In this document: positions 51,434 to 59,702 of the stretch, one piece after another | How the letters are laid out: each line of letters opens with the position of its first letter | Position numbering within the stretch: position 1 is the stretch's first letter | NCBI RefSeq assembly: GCF_000262045.1 | Contig: NZ_AJVF01000041.1 | Location: forward strand, 434,001 to 498,000 | DNA length: 64,000 nucleotides | Source of the DNA: Bacillus siamensis KCTC 13613 | GTDB lineage: Bacteria; Bacillota; Bacilli; Bacillales; Bacillaceae | Direction: 5' to 3' | Translations under genes and position numbers: made by a program | Notes under the pieces: generated by a model | The model's input: only the letters and a program-made list of their open reading frames with translations | Databases searched by the model: none | Told to the model about the DNA's origin: nothing

Positions 51434-51686
51434 ACCCTGAAAATTGATTGAAAAGTTCGTTAACTTTCCGAGCCGTTTCTTTTGAAGTAATCGTTTCCAC
51501 TTTTTTCAGCAGGCGAAGCCGCTCCTGTTCATCAAAAATATTGATGTTTTTTCCGTGCATCAGAGCCGCTACCTCAGCCGCTTGACTTCTCGTAAGGCTG
51601 ATTCCGTATTGCTTTGAATATTTCAGCAGGTCGTCCGCAGTGGCTTGATTGAGCCGCTGCAAAATGATTCTTTGTATTAAAATCAT
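51432..51686 (-). CDS. yqfT: DUF2624 family protein YqfT
   Basis: The 84-residue, mostly helical protein (LIQRIILQRLNQATADDLLKYSKQYGI, then LTRSQAAEVAALMHGKNINIF) matches YqfT. Its function is unknown. ATG 51686 lies 9 bases after AGAGGTG; the in-frame start at 51710 is upstream of this site. It is a single gene between nfo and yqfU. Confidence 0.85.
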   Translation of the reverse strand: MILIQRIILQRLNQATADDLLKYSKQYGISLTRSQAAEVAALMHGKNINIFDEQERLRLLKKVETITSKETARKVNELFNQFSG

Positions 51687-51777
51687 CGATACTTTCACCT
51701 CTTTAGACATAATGTATTGAGCAAATTATTAAAATGTTACAGCTTTTAATGGTAAAATGAAGTTGCTTACTGTTTAA

Positions 51778-52686
<909 letters not shown>

Positions 52687-52693
52687 GCTTTCG

Positions 52694-52722
52694 TTTACTT
52701 TTCGTCATTTTATAGGTATAAT
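52694..52722 (+). promoter_or_regulatory. sigA-type promoter of zur
   Basis: TTTACT (52694-52699) and TATAAT (52717-52722) are 17 bases apart. GTATAA-TT-TTATAC (52716-52729) is a perfect inverted repeat over the -10; it might be an operator, but it does not match the Zur box well. Confidence 0.72.
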
Positions 52723-52734
52723 TTTATACAGCAT

Positions 52735-52776
52735 AAGAAAATGGCCTGCTGTTCAGTCAGCTGCCATTTTCTTTTT
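52735..52776 (+). terminator. Terminator-like hairpin in the zur leader
   Basis: AAGAAAATGGC (52735-52745) pairs with GCCATTTTCTT (52763-52773), with an inner GCTG/CAGC pairing, then T residues. It starts about 6 bases after the expected zur transcription start and ends before the zur ribosome binding site. Confidence 0.85.
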
Positions 52777-52809
52777 GGAGCGATACCGTGTTGTAAAGGG
52801 GAGGTCCTC

Positions 52810-53220
52810 ATGAACGTCCAAGAAGCGTTGAACCTGCTGAAAGAAAAAGGGTATAAATATACGAGTAAGCGGGAAGACATGCTGCAGCTTTTTGCTGATT
52901 CTGATAAATATCTGACGGCCAAAAACGTGCTTGCCGCATTAAACGACGACTATCCGGGTTTGAGCTTTGATACCATATACCGAAATCTTTCGTTATATGA
53001 AGAACTCGGTATTTTAGAAACGACGGAGCTGTCCGGGGAAAAACTGTTCCGATTTACATGCTCTTATACCCATCACCACCACCATTTTATCTGTTTAACC
53101 TGCGGGAAGACGAAGGAAATTGAGTCCTGTCCGATGGATAAGCTTCACGATGATTTGGAAGGGTATGAAATCAGCGGTCATAAATTTGAAATTTACGGCA
53201 CCTGTCCGGCGTGCCGATAA
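52810..53220 (+). CDS. zur: Zinc-responsive repressor Zur (Fur family)
   Basis: Zur represses zinc uptake and zinc-independent ribosomal protein paralogues when zinc is sufficient. The 136-residue protein has an N-terminal winged helix ([31 protein letters not shown]), the metal-binding [13 protein letters not shown] (structural zinc Cys pair CLTC near residues 95-98) and a second pair CPAC at the C-terminus. GGGGAGGTCC precedes ATG 52810. It ends CPACR, several residues shorter than the 168 protein as I remember it; the zinc ligands remain. Confidence 0.94.
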   Translation: MNVQEALNLLKEKGYKYTSKREDMLQLFADSDKYLTAKNVLAALNDDYPGLSFDTIYRNLSLYEELGILETTELSGEKLFRFTCSYTHHHHHFICLTCGKTKEIESCPMDKLHDDLEGYEISGHKFEIYGTCPACR

Positions 53221-53250
53221 AAAACCTCCTGTATAAGCAGGAGGTTTTTT
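53219..53250. terminator. Bidirectional terminator between zur and yqfW
   Basis: AAAAAACCTCCTG (53219-53231) pairs perfectly with CAGGAGGTTTTTT (53238-53250). It starts in the zur stop codon and ends in the yqfW stop codon. Confidence 0.96.
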
Positions 53251-53831
53251 CAGCTTCTGACATGCTGAAGACTGTGTTTGTTTTTATTGATCCAGGCGAC
53301 GGCTTCAAGCCAATTCTGCACCCTGATAATATTGGAATCGGTGGGGAGCTGGTTATAAGGGGAATCAAAAAGGATAACCGGAATGCCTGCTTCTTTTGCG
53401 ATCATTGTCGCGTTGCCGTGGTGATCTTCGAAAAACAGGTCAATGCCGTGTTTTTTGACGGCCTCCACTTTGTGATGACTCCCGACAAGCTCAATGTGAT
53501 CGTAATGAACGTCCCGGTTTGCAAACCAGTCCAGCGTGACATCTTCTAAGTGGCTGCGTCTTGCCGTAATGTAAATGAGACGATGCTCTTCTTTCAGTCC
53601 GTCCAGCGCCTGCTTCGCAAATTCCGCGAGCTGCGCTTCTTTATATATGGCTGCTTCATGAACATTCATCCATTCCCAAAACTCCTCAGCTGTAATGTTC
53701 AAAAGCTTGGTCAGATCATAATCAGTCATATCATCCAAGGTAATGGAAAGATGAAATGAGCGGTTTAAATAAGGGACAAATGTATCCTGTGCCGTAACCG
53801 TGCCGTCAATATCTATACCTAACCGTAACAT
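53250..53831 (-). CDS. yqfW: 5'(3')-deoxyribonucleotidase-like HAD phosphatase YqfW
   Basis: The 193-residue HAD protein starts MLRLGIDIDGTVT, giving the catalytic Asp-x-Asp (residues 7-9). YITARRSHLED near residue 100 and FEDHHGNATMIA near 140 complete the active site. It belongs to the NT5C-like nucleotidase group (hypothetical nucleotidase YqfW). ATG 53831 is 7 bases after AGGAG; GTG 53837 is too close to it. Confidence 0.87.
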   Translation of the reverse strand: MLRLGIDIDGTVTAQDTFVPYLNRSFHLSITLDDMTDYDLTKLLNITAEEFWEWMNVHEAAIYKEAQLAEFAKQALDGLKEEHRLIYITARRSHLEDVTLDWFANRDVHYDHIELVGSHHKVEAVKKHGIDLFFEDHHGNATMIAKEAGIPVILFDSPYNQLPTDSNIIRVQNWLEAVAWINKNKHSLQHVRS

Positions 53832-53970
53832 GTCCACACTCCTATATTTTCATCCCTTCAAGTGTAACATAAACAATTGACAATACCAGCAAAGTTTAGC
53901 AAACATGATTCCGTAAAAAACGCGGAAACTAAAAAAGCTCCTTTCATAAAAGAAAAAGGGGGAATTGAAG

Positions 53971-54342
53971 GTGGCATACGATTACGAAAATCGAAAAGGC
54001 AACGACTACTATGTGGATCATGGATCGGAAGGAACGGATATCACGCGTGATGTTTATTCAGAAGAGACAGCGGCCGAAATTTCAGAGCCATATCGTGCTT
54101 CTGACCGGGCAGCAGACCGCGATGATAACCGGGACGGAGTAAGCGAAGGCCGGGGTATAGGGTATGCAGCATTGGCTATTTCTATCATCTCCCTGTTCGT
54201 GCTCCCAGTTTTATTAGGGGCATGCGGCATTATCGTCGGCTATATCGCCAGAAGAAGAGGAGCGGGCGCTCTAGGCGGCTGGGCGATGGGAATCGGTATT
54301 GTTTCCCTTGTGCTGGGCATCTTCATTACACCGTTTTTCTAA
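53971..54342 (+). CDS. yqfX: YqfX, DUF4190-type membrane protein
   Basis: The 123-residue protein has a charged N-terminal half rich in Asp, Glu and Arg (about 1-60), then two membrane segments (AALAISIISLFVLPVLLGACG about 67-87 and WAMGIGIVSLVLGIFIT about 104-121) joined by a basic, Gly-rich loop. I believe it is a forespore gene in B. subtilis; its function is unknown. The start GTG 53971 is 8 bases after AAAGGGGG; TTG 53965 is too close. Confidence 0.82.
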   Translation: MAYDYENRKGNDYYVDHGSEGTDITRDVYSEETAAEISEPYRASDRAADRDDNRDGVSEGRGIGYAALAISIISLFVLPVLLGACGIIVGYIARRRGAGALGGWAMGIGIVSLVLGIFITPFF

Positions 54343-54347
54343 CACGC

Positions 54348-54383
54348 AAAAAAAAGCTTGGCGGATTATCCGTCAAGCTTTTT
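54348..54383. terminator. Bidirectional terminator between yqfX and ispG
   Basis: Arms 54351-54366 and 54368-54383 are complementary over 16 positions with one G-U, with A and T runs outside. The ispG stop codon lies within the right arm. Confidence 0.93.
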
Positions 54384-55500
54384 GTGTTTCTTGTTCTGCT
54401 TTTGCTTTTTCTGCTTCAAGCTTTGCGTAGTGTTCTTCTGCCAGCTTGTCGATTTCTTTTTTCAGCTCTTCGACCATTGTTTCTTCAGGGACTTTGCGGA
54501 CGATTTGGCCTTTGCGGAAAAGAAGTCCTTCGCCGCGGGCGCCGGCAATACCGATATCGGCTTCTCTTGCTTCGCCCGGTCCGTTAACGGCGCACCCGAG
54601 AACGGCTACTTTAATCGGCGCTTTGACTTTAGAAATGTATTCTTCGACTTCATTTGCGATGCTGATGAGATCAATTTCGATCCGTCCGCATGTCGGGCAA
54701 GAAATAAGCGTAGCTGCGTTTGAAGCGAGACCGAATGATTTCAGCAGCTCTCTGGCTACTTTTACTTCTTCAACAGGGTCGGCGCTCAGGGAGATCCGGA
54801 GCGTGTTTCCGATTCCTTTGCTTAATATCGCTCCGAGTCCGGCCGCGCTTTTTACCGTTCCTGCAAACAGCGTGCCTGATTCTGTAATTCCAAGGTGGAG
54901 CGGATAATCAAATGCTTTTGACGCTTTTTCATATGCTTCTATGGCGAGATTGACGTCAGACGCTTTCATGCTGACGATGATGTCATGAAAATCAAGGTCT
55001 TCCAGAATTTTTATATGATGAAGCGCACTCTCAACCATGCCGTCAGCAGTCGGATAGCCGTACTTTTCAAGAATTCGTTTTTCCAATGATCCCGCGTTTA
55101 CGCCGATCCGAATTGGAATTCCTTTTTCTTTAGCCGCTTTTACGACCGCTTCCACTTTTTCACGGCGGCCGATATTACCGGGGTTGATTCTGATTTTGTC
55201 GGCGCCGCCCTCAATTGCTTTTAATGCGAGCTTGTAATCAAAATGAATATCGACAACGAGAGGGATGGAAATTCGTTTTTTGATGTCGGCAATTGCGTTC
55301 GCCGCGCGTTCGTCAGGGCATGCCACCCGGACAATTTGGCAGCCGGCTTCGGCTAAACGGTTGATTTCCGCCACTGTTGCTTCTACGTCGTGTGTTTTGG
55401 TCGTCGTCATACTTTGGATGACGACTTCGTTATTTCCGCCTATTGTTAAAGGTCCCACTTTGACGGGACGCGTTTTTGTACGATGTGTGATTTCACTCAC
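54373..55500 (-). CDS. ispG: HMB-PP synthase IspG
   Basis: IspG converts MEcPP to HMB-PP, the step before IspH in the MEP pathway. The 375-residue protein has an N-terminal TIM barrel ([13 protein letters not shown]) and a C-terminal cluster domain with CPTCGR near residue 268 and [10 protein letters not shown] near 303, which bind [4Fe-4S]. The start is GTG 55500 after AAGGAG. Having ispH and ispG about 6 kb apart, both on the minus strand, is normal for this genus. It is the former yqfY. Confidence 0.95.
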   Translation of the reverse strand: MSEITHRTKTRPVKVGPLTIGGNNEVVIQSMTTTKTHDVEATVAEINRLAEAGCQIVRVACPDERAANAIADIKKRISIPLVVDIHFDYKLALKAIEGGADKIRINPGNIGRREKVEAVVKAAKEKGIPIRIGVNAGSLEKRILEKYGYPTADGMVESALHHIKILEDLDFHDIIVSMKASDVNLAIEAYEKASKAFDYPLHLGITESGTLFAGTVKSAAGLGAILSKGIGNTLRISLSADPVEEVKVARELLKSFGLASNAATLISCPTCGRIEIDLISIANEVEEYISKVKAPIKVAVLGCAVNGPGEAREADIGIAGARGEGLLFRKGQIVRKVPEETMVEELKKEIDKLAEEHYAKLEAEKAKAEQETQKA

Positions 55501-55582
55501 TTGTCAATCGCTCCTTAATTGTAGTTACCGCTTCTGCAGGCTGAGCCTTTTACATGTCAGGCAACTTCTATTTACATATTAT

Positions 55583-55612
55583 ATTGTAACAGTGTATTTG
55601 CCGAACTGACAA
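55583..55612 (-). promoter_or_regulatory. sigA-type promoter of ispG
   Basis: On the minus strand TTGTCA (55607-55612) and TACAAT (55583-55588) are 18 bases apart; the leader is about 75 bases. Confidence 0.7.
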
Positions 55613-55623
55613 GAAATTAACGT

Positions 55624-55926
55624 TTAATTACGGTAGACGGGGAATTTATAAGCGGTGCCCGCCTGAATGGCGTTTGCTTTCACATTCGGATTCAGCGCTT
55701 CAAAATCTTGTACAATATCATCCGGCGCTTTATGTGCGCCGACGATCGACATTACCGTATCACCTTTTTTGACCGTAACCGTTCTGTATGATGTTTCCTG
55801 ATTTGCAGGCTGAGCCGCCGCAGCGTATGCAGGAAGGCCTTGAGAAGGGATCGTGCCGATTTTAAGATCATAAAAGATAATAAATATCACAAATAAACTG
55901 CCGAATACAAAAGTAAGCCGCTTCAT
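55624..55926 (-). CDS. yqfZ: LysM-domain protein YqfZ
   Basis: The 100-residue protein has an N-terminal signal or anchor segment (about 5-20) and a C-terminal LysM domain (YRTVTVKKGDTVMSIVGAH about 48-66, then FEALNPNVKANAIQAGTAYKFPV). It should bind peptidoglycan. ATG 55926 follows GGGAGGCGG. A sigE-like promoter at 55958-55986 suggests mother-cell expression, in line with a role in the spore envelope. Confidence 0.87.
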   Translation of the reverse strand: MKRLTFVFGSLFVIFIIFYDLKIGTIPSQGLPAYAAAAQPANQETSYRTVTVKKGDTVMSIVGAHKAPDDIVQDFEALNPNVKANAIQAGTAYKFPVYRN

Positions 55927-55957
55927 TCCAACCGCCTCCCGCATACATGTTTACTTC

Positions 55958-55986
55958 ATTGTATGCTTGTCCCATTTTGTTCATGA
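55958..55986 (-). promoter_or_regulatory. sigE-like promoter of yqfZ
   Basis: On the minus strand CATACAAT (55958-55965) is a full sigE -10 match. TCATGA (55981-55986) is a partial -35 match, and the spacing is 15 bases. Confidence 0.68.
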
Positions 55987-55987
55987 C

Positions 55988-56015
55988 AAAAAAGAAGACC
56001 GCCGGGGGCGGTCTT
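55988..56015 (-). terminator. Terminator after yqgB
   Basis: On the minus strand AAGACCGCC and GGCGGTCTT pair over 9 bp with a 3-base loop, followed by CTTTTTT. Confidence 0.92.
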
Positions 56016-56017
56016 TG

Positions 56018-56782
56018 TTACACAGCAGTCTTTCTTGGCGGTATCTCTTTTAAGACGAGGAAAAGGATGATAAAGTTTACAAACCAATTCACTAAAAATT
56101 CGCTCGGCACCGTAATGACAAGCGCGCGCATAATCGTAAAGAATATGGTGGAGAGCGTAATGGAATAAGCTGAAAGCTTCCAAAGCTGCTGATAATTCAA
56201 TGTCTTTCTTTGCGCATTTTTTATAATCAGGCCGATGACGGCGAGAAATGAGACTTCAATGAATTTGCCGGCCGCCGTCATAATGAACAGCAAAACGGAA
56301 AGGACGGTGACGATCATCGTTTTATTTTGGTTTAAAGCTGATATGATTTCACTTTTAGTGATATCAGCAGGCATTAATGAATAATTCATTTCTGTCGCCT
56401 GTCCGTCTACTGCAAGCACCATTTTATTCTTCAAAATGCCGATCGCGTTTTGTTTCGCCGCTATTTGTTTAGCGCCGTACGCATCAGTGGGATCAAACAC
56501 GATGACAAAACCGTTCGCTTCCGTTTCCTTAGAGGCGGAAGCTTTCGTCTGCAATTCACCGTTTGAAATTTTGAAATCAGGGAAATCTTTTTCTAACACG
56601 GTTTTGAAACCGTTCATTGAGTTTACGGTGCCGGAGCAAAGGTAATAAGCGCTCGGCAGCGTAAAAAGGACAGACAGCAAAAATACATAAAGGATCGCTT
56701 TTCCTATCCCCTGAAACCGTGTTTTTGCAATATCTGCCGGAGAGTATGTACTTTTCAATAAAGCCGTAAATATGTTCAACAT
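56018..56782 (-). CDS. yqgB: DUF1189 family membrane protein YqgB
   Basis: The 254-residue protein has one membrane segment near residues 30-50, an external domain (about 55-150) and three or four segments towards the C-terminus. It matches the DUF1189 family (YqgB), which is of unknown function. AGGAA lies just before ATG 56782; GTG 56788 is too close to it. It is divergent from yqgC by 157 bases. Confidence 0.85.
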   Translation of the reverse strand: MLNIFTALLKSTYSPADIAKTRFQGIGKAILYVFLLSVLFTLPSAYYLCSGTVNSMNGFKTVLEKDFPDFKISNGELQTKASASKETEANGFVIVFDPTDAYGAKQIAAKQNAIGILKNKMVLAVDGQATEMNYSLMPADITKSEIISALNQNKTMIVTVLSVLLFIMTAAGKFIEVSFLAVIGLIIKNAQRKTLNYQQLWKLSAYSITLSTIFFTIMRALVITVPSEFLVNWFVNFIILFLVLKEIPPRKTAV

Positions 56783-56939
56783 CTTCACTTCCTAGCCTAA
56801 ACTGGTATATGTTGCTTATTGTATCGTTCACCGGAGATGAACACAAGTGAGAGTATTTAAAGCGGCGGTAAGGAATCATACATATTAAGAAAAAGCGGAG
56901 GCGGTAATGCTCCGTAAAACAAAGGAGGGTGTTTAAGTC

Positions 56940-57422
56940 ATGAGTGTTTTGTATTGGCTGATTATTATTGCGATCTTCGTCATTGCTTTCATCGGTCTTG
57001 TCTATCCGGTGATTCCAAGCGTTATATTTATCGTGGCCGGTTTTCTCCTCTACGGATTTCTGTTTTCCTTCAGTCCTTATTCTTACCTCTTTTGGCTCAT
57101 TGAGGCGGTATTTGCGGCAGTTTTATTCGCAGCTGACTATGTGTCAAACTTACTTGGCATCAAAAGGTACGGAGGAAGCAGGGCGGCGATCTGGGGGAGC
57201 ACGATCGGATTATTGATCGGGCCCTTCGTTATTCCCGTGGCAGGCATTATATTAGGCCCGTTTATCGGTGCTGTCTGCGCTGAGATATTTGTTCATCAAA
57301 AGGATATCAAGTCTGCGGCAAAAGTGGGACTGGGCTCGTTAATCGGCTTTTTAACAAGCGTCGCGGCCAAAGGAGTCATTCAGCTCTTTATGATTGGATA
57401 CTTCTTATGGACGGTGCTTTAG
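56940..57422 (+). CDS. yqgC: DUF456 family membrane protein YqgC
   Basis: The 160-residue protein is almost entirely hydrophobic, with four or five membrane segments, and has the Gly-rich DUF456 signature ([38 protein letters not shown]). Its function is unknown. AAAGGAGGG precedes ATG 56940 by about 10 bases. It stands 164 bases upstream of sodA, which has its own promoter. Confidence 0.87.
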   Translation: MSVLYWLIIIAIFVIAFIGLVYPVIPSVIFIVAGFLLYGFLFSFSPYSYLFWLIEAVFAAVLFAADYVSNLLGIKRYGGSRAAIWGSTIGLLIGPFVIPVAGIILGPFIGAVCAEIFVHQKDIKSAAKVGLGSLIGFLTSVAAKGVIQLFMIGYFLWTVL

Positions 57423-57495
57423 AAGGTTTAATTTCGGCCGTGAACGGATAAAGTGTAATATGTCTGCTGGAATCGTCGGATTGTGAGCTTTTTCA

Positions 57496-57524
57496 TTGAT
57501 TACCATGCTTTCTTTTGTTACATT
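57496..57524 (+). promoter_or_regulatory. sigA-type promoter of sodA
   Basis: TTGATT (57496-57501) and TACATT (57519-57524) are 17 bases apart; the leader is about 55 bases. Confidence 0.68.
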
Positions 57525-57586
57525 GAGATTAGAAAAGTTCGCTAAAAGCGGCATTTCAGTACATATATTTAAAGGAGGAAAAAATT

Positions 57587-58192
57587 ATGGCTTACAAACT
57601 TCCAGAACTGCCTTACGCTTATGATGCTTTAGAACCGCATATCGATAAGGAAACGATGACGATTCACCACACGAAGCACCATAACACATACGTTACAAAC
57701 CTGAACAAAGCGATCGAAGGATCAGCTCTTGCAGAGAAATCTGTAGAAGAGCTTGTCGCTGATTTAAACGCAGTGCCGGAGGATATCCGCACAGCTGTCC
57801 GCAACAATGGCGGCGGACATGCAAACCACTCTTTATTCTGGACTCTTTTATCTCCAAACGGCGGAGGCGAACCGACTGGTGAGCTTGCTGAAGAGATCAA
57901 AAGCACGTTCGGAAGCTTCGATCAATTTAAAGAAAAATTCGCTGCAGCGGCTGCCGGCCGTTTCGGTTCCGGTTGGGCTTGGCTTGTTGTAAACAACGGC
58001 AAACTTGAAATTACAAGCACGCCAAACCAAGATTCACCGCTTTCAGAGGGTAAAACGCCTATCCTCGGTCTTGATGTTTGGGAGCACGCTTACTACCTGA
58101 ACTACCAAAACCGCCGTCCTGATTACATTTCAGCTTTCTGGAATGTTGTAAATTGGGATGAAGTTGCCCGTCTTTACAGCGAAGCAAAATAA
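57587..58192 (+). CDS. sodA: Superoxide dismutase [Mn]
   Basis: SodA converts superoxide to peroxide and oxygen. The 201-residue protein has the metal ligands His in [11 protein letters not shown] (near residue 27), His in HANHSLFW (near 82), and Asp and His in DVWEHAYY (near 163-167). The context GGGG-type residues fit the manganese form. AAAGGAGG precedes ATG 57587. Codon use is biased to high expression. It is a single gene with its own promoter and terminator. Confidence 0.97.
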   Translation: MAYKLPELPYAYDALEPHIDKETMTIHHTKHHNTYVTNLNKAIEGSALAEKSVEELVADLNAVPEDIRTAVRNNGGGHANHSLFWTLLSPNGGGEPTGELAEEIKSTFGSFDQFKEKFAAAAAGRFGSGWAWLVVNNGKLEITSTPNQDSPLSEGKTPILGLDVWEHAYYLNYQNRRPDYISAFWNVVNWDEVARLYSEAK

Positions 58193-58204
58193 ATCGTTCT
58201 GATC

Positions 58205-58238
58205 AAACAAGGTCTCCCGAGGGAGGCCTTGTTTTTTT
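58205..58238 (+). terminator. Terminator after sodA
   Basis: AAACAAGGTCTCC (58205-58217) pairs with GGAGGCCTTGTTT (58222-58234) with one G-U, then T residues. Confidence 0.93.
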
Positions 58239-58311
58239 ATTGACTTTGATTCCTTTTTACATATCTCAGTTTGAGTGAGACAGACTAATGTGTAGTAAAG
58301 GGGAGTCAATG

Positions 58312-59601
58312 ATGAGCAAAATAAAAAAAATTATCGGCGACATCGAAGTAAATAAAGGTCTGCTGCTGTTATTGACGATTGGCGGCCTTTACTCATTAGG
58401 CATCGCGCTGTCAAATACATTTGTCAATGTGTATTTATGGAAACAGTCAGGGAAATTCATTGATTTGGCCATATACAATTTATCGGTCGTGACGATGCAG
58501 CCGATTACCTTTCTTCTGGCGGGCCGGCTGGCTAAAAAAATTGACAGGGTGTTTATTCTCAGGTTCGGTGTTATCTTTTTGGCGGCTTTTTATTTAAGTG
58601 TGCTCCTTGCCGGGGAAAATGCGGCTTCCCGCCTCATTTTGATCGGTGCCGTGCTCGGAGTGGGATACGGTTTTTACTGGCTGGCCTTTAATGTGCTGAC
58701 TTTCGAAATTACGGAACCTGAAACGAGAGATTTTTTCAACGGATTTTTAGGCATTTTATCTTCGTCGGCAGGGATGATCGGCCCGATTGTGGCCGGGTTT
58801 GTCATCTCAAGACTTCAAAACAATACGGGTTATACAGTCATTTTCAGCCTGTCGCTCGGCTTATTTGCCCTTGCCGTGGTCATGAGCTTTTTTCTCAAGC
58901 GGAGAGAGTCGAAAGGCCGGTTTATGCTGAAAAAAGTTTATGATGAGCGTCACACGAATCTGAATTGGCGCCGGATTACAAACGCGCACTTTTTTCAAGG
59001 GTTGAGAGAAGGGATTTTTGTTTTTTTAATCAGCGTATTTGTGTTCATTGCGACAAACAGTGAGCTGGCGCTCGGGACATTCGGTCTCGTCAATTCCGCT
59101 GTTTCTTTTTTTGCTTACTATTTTGCATCAAGGCTCATCAAAAAAAGATCGCGTAAAAAGGCGATTCTTATCGGCGGATTAATTGTGTACGGCGCCCTGT
59201 TTCTCATTATTTTTCATATGAGCTTTACGACGCTTCTTATATACGGAGTGTTTATTGCGATCGGCTATCCTGTTCTGCTCGTGCCGTATGTCTCGCTTAC
59301 ATATGATGTAATAGGCCGGGCGCGGCTTGCCAGAAAGGCCAGAATTGAGTACATCGTGCTCAGGGAATTGTTTTTAAATGCAGGCCGGATCGTTTCCATC
59401 CTGTGCTTTCTTTTGATCGTTACATTGCTGAAGGAAAAAGTGGGAATACCGGCGGCGCTCGTGTTGCTCGGAGCCGGCCATCCGCTGATTTATTACTTTA
59501 TTAAAGACGTCAAACTGGATACAGAAACTTCTGATGAAACAGTGGAAGAGGACCGACAAAAACAGCCGGGTGAACCGAATTTTATAAAAGGAGAAAGATA
59601 A
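58312..59601 (+). CDS. yqgE: MFS-family transporter YqgE
   Basis: The 429-residue protein has about twelve membrane helices and the internal MFS loop (AGRLAKKIDRVFILRFG near residue 70). The central loop is basic, and the polar tail of about 35 residues is rich in Glu, Asp and Lys. The substrate is unknown. ATG 58312 is preferred over ATG 58309, because the AAAGGGGAG ends at 58305. It precedes pbpA but is separated from it by a terminator. Confidence 0.87.
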   Translation: MSKIKKIIGDIEVNKGLLLLLTIGGLYSLGIALSNTFVNVYLWKQSGKFIDLAIYNLSVVTMQPITFLLAGRLAKKIDRVFILRFGVIFLAAFYLSVLLAGENAASRLILIGAVLGVGYGFYWLAFNVLTFEITEPETRDFFNGFLGILSSSAGMIGPIVAGFVISRLQNNTGYTVIFSLSLGLFALAVVMSFFLKRRESKGRFMLKKVYDERHTNLNWRRITNAHFFQGLREGIFVFLISVFVFIATNSELALGTFGLVNSAVSFFAYYFASRLIKKRSRKKAILIGGLIVYGALFLIIFHMSFTTLLIYGVFIAIGYPVLLVPYVSLTYDVIGRARLARKARIEYIVLRELFLNAGRIVSILCFLLIVTLLKEKVGIPAALVLLGAGHPLIYYFIKDVKLDTETSDETVEEDRQKQPGEPNFIKGER

Positions 59602-59645
59602 AAGGGTTATCTGTAGAAAATTATCGAAAAAACCTTTAGAATGAA

Positions 59646-59679
59646 AAATGGCACCTGAACAAAAGGTGTCATTTCTTTC
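59646..59679 (+). terminator. Terminator after yqgE
   Basis: AAATGGCACCT (59646-59656) pairs with AGGTGTCATTT (59664-59674) with one G-U, followed by CTTTCT. Confidence 0.82.
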
Positions 59680-59702
59680 TGTAAATAAGAAAAGGTGATG
59701 TC

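Noticed and set aside
56851..56886. sigE-like -10 (CATACATAT at 56877) upstream of yqgC
   Set aside because: The only ATTT-type -35 lies 18 bases away, outside the usual sigE spacing of about 13-15.
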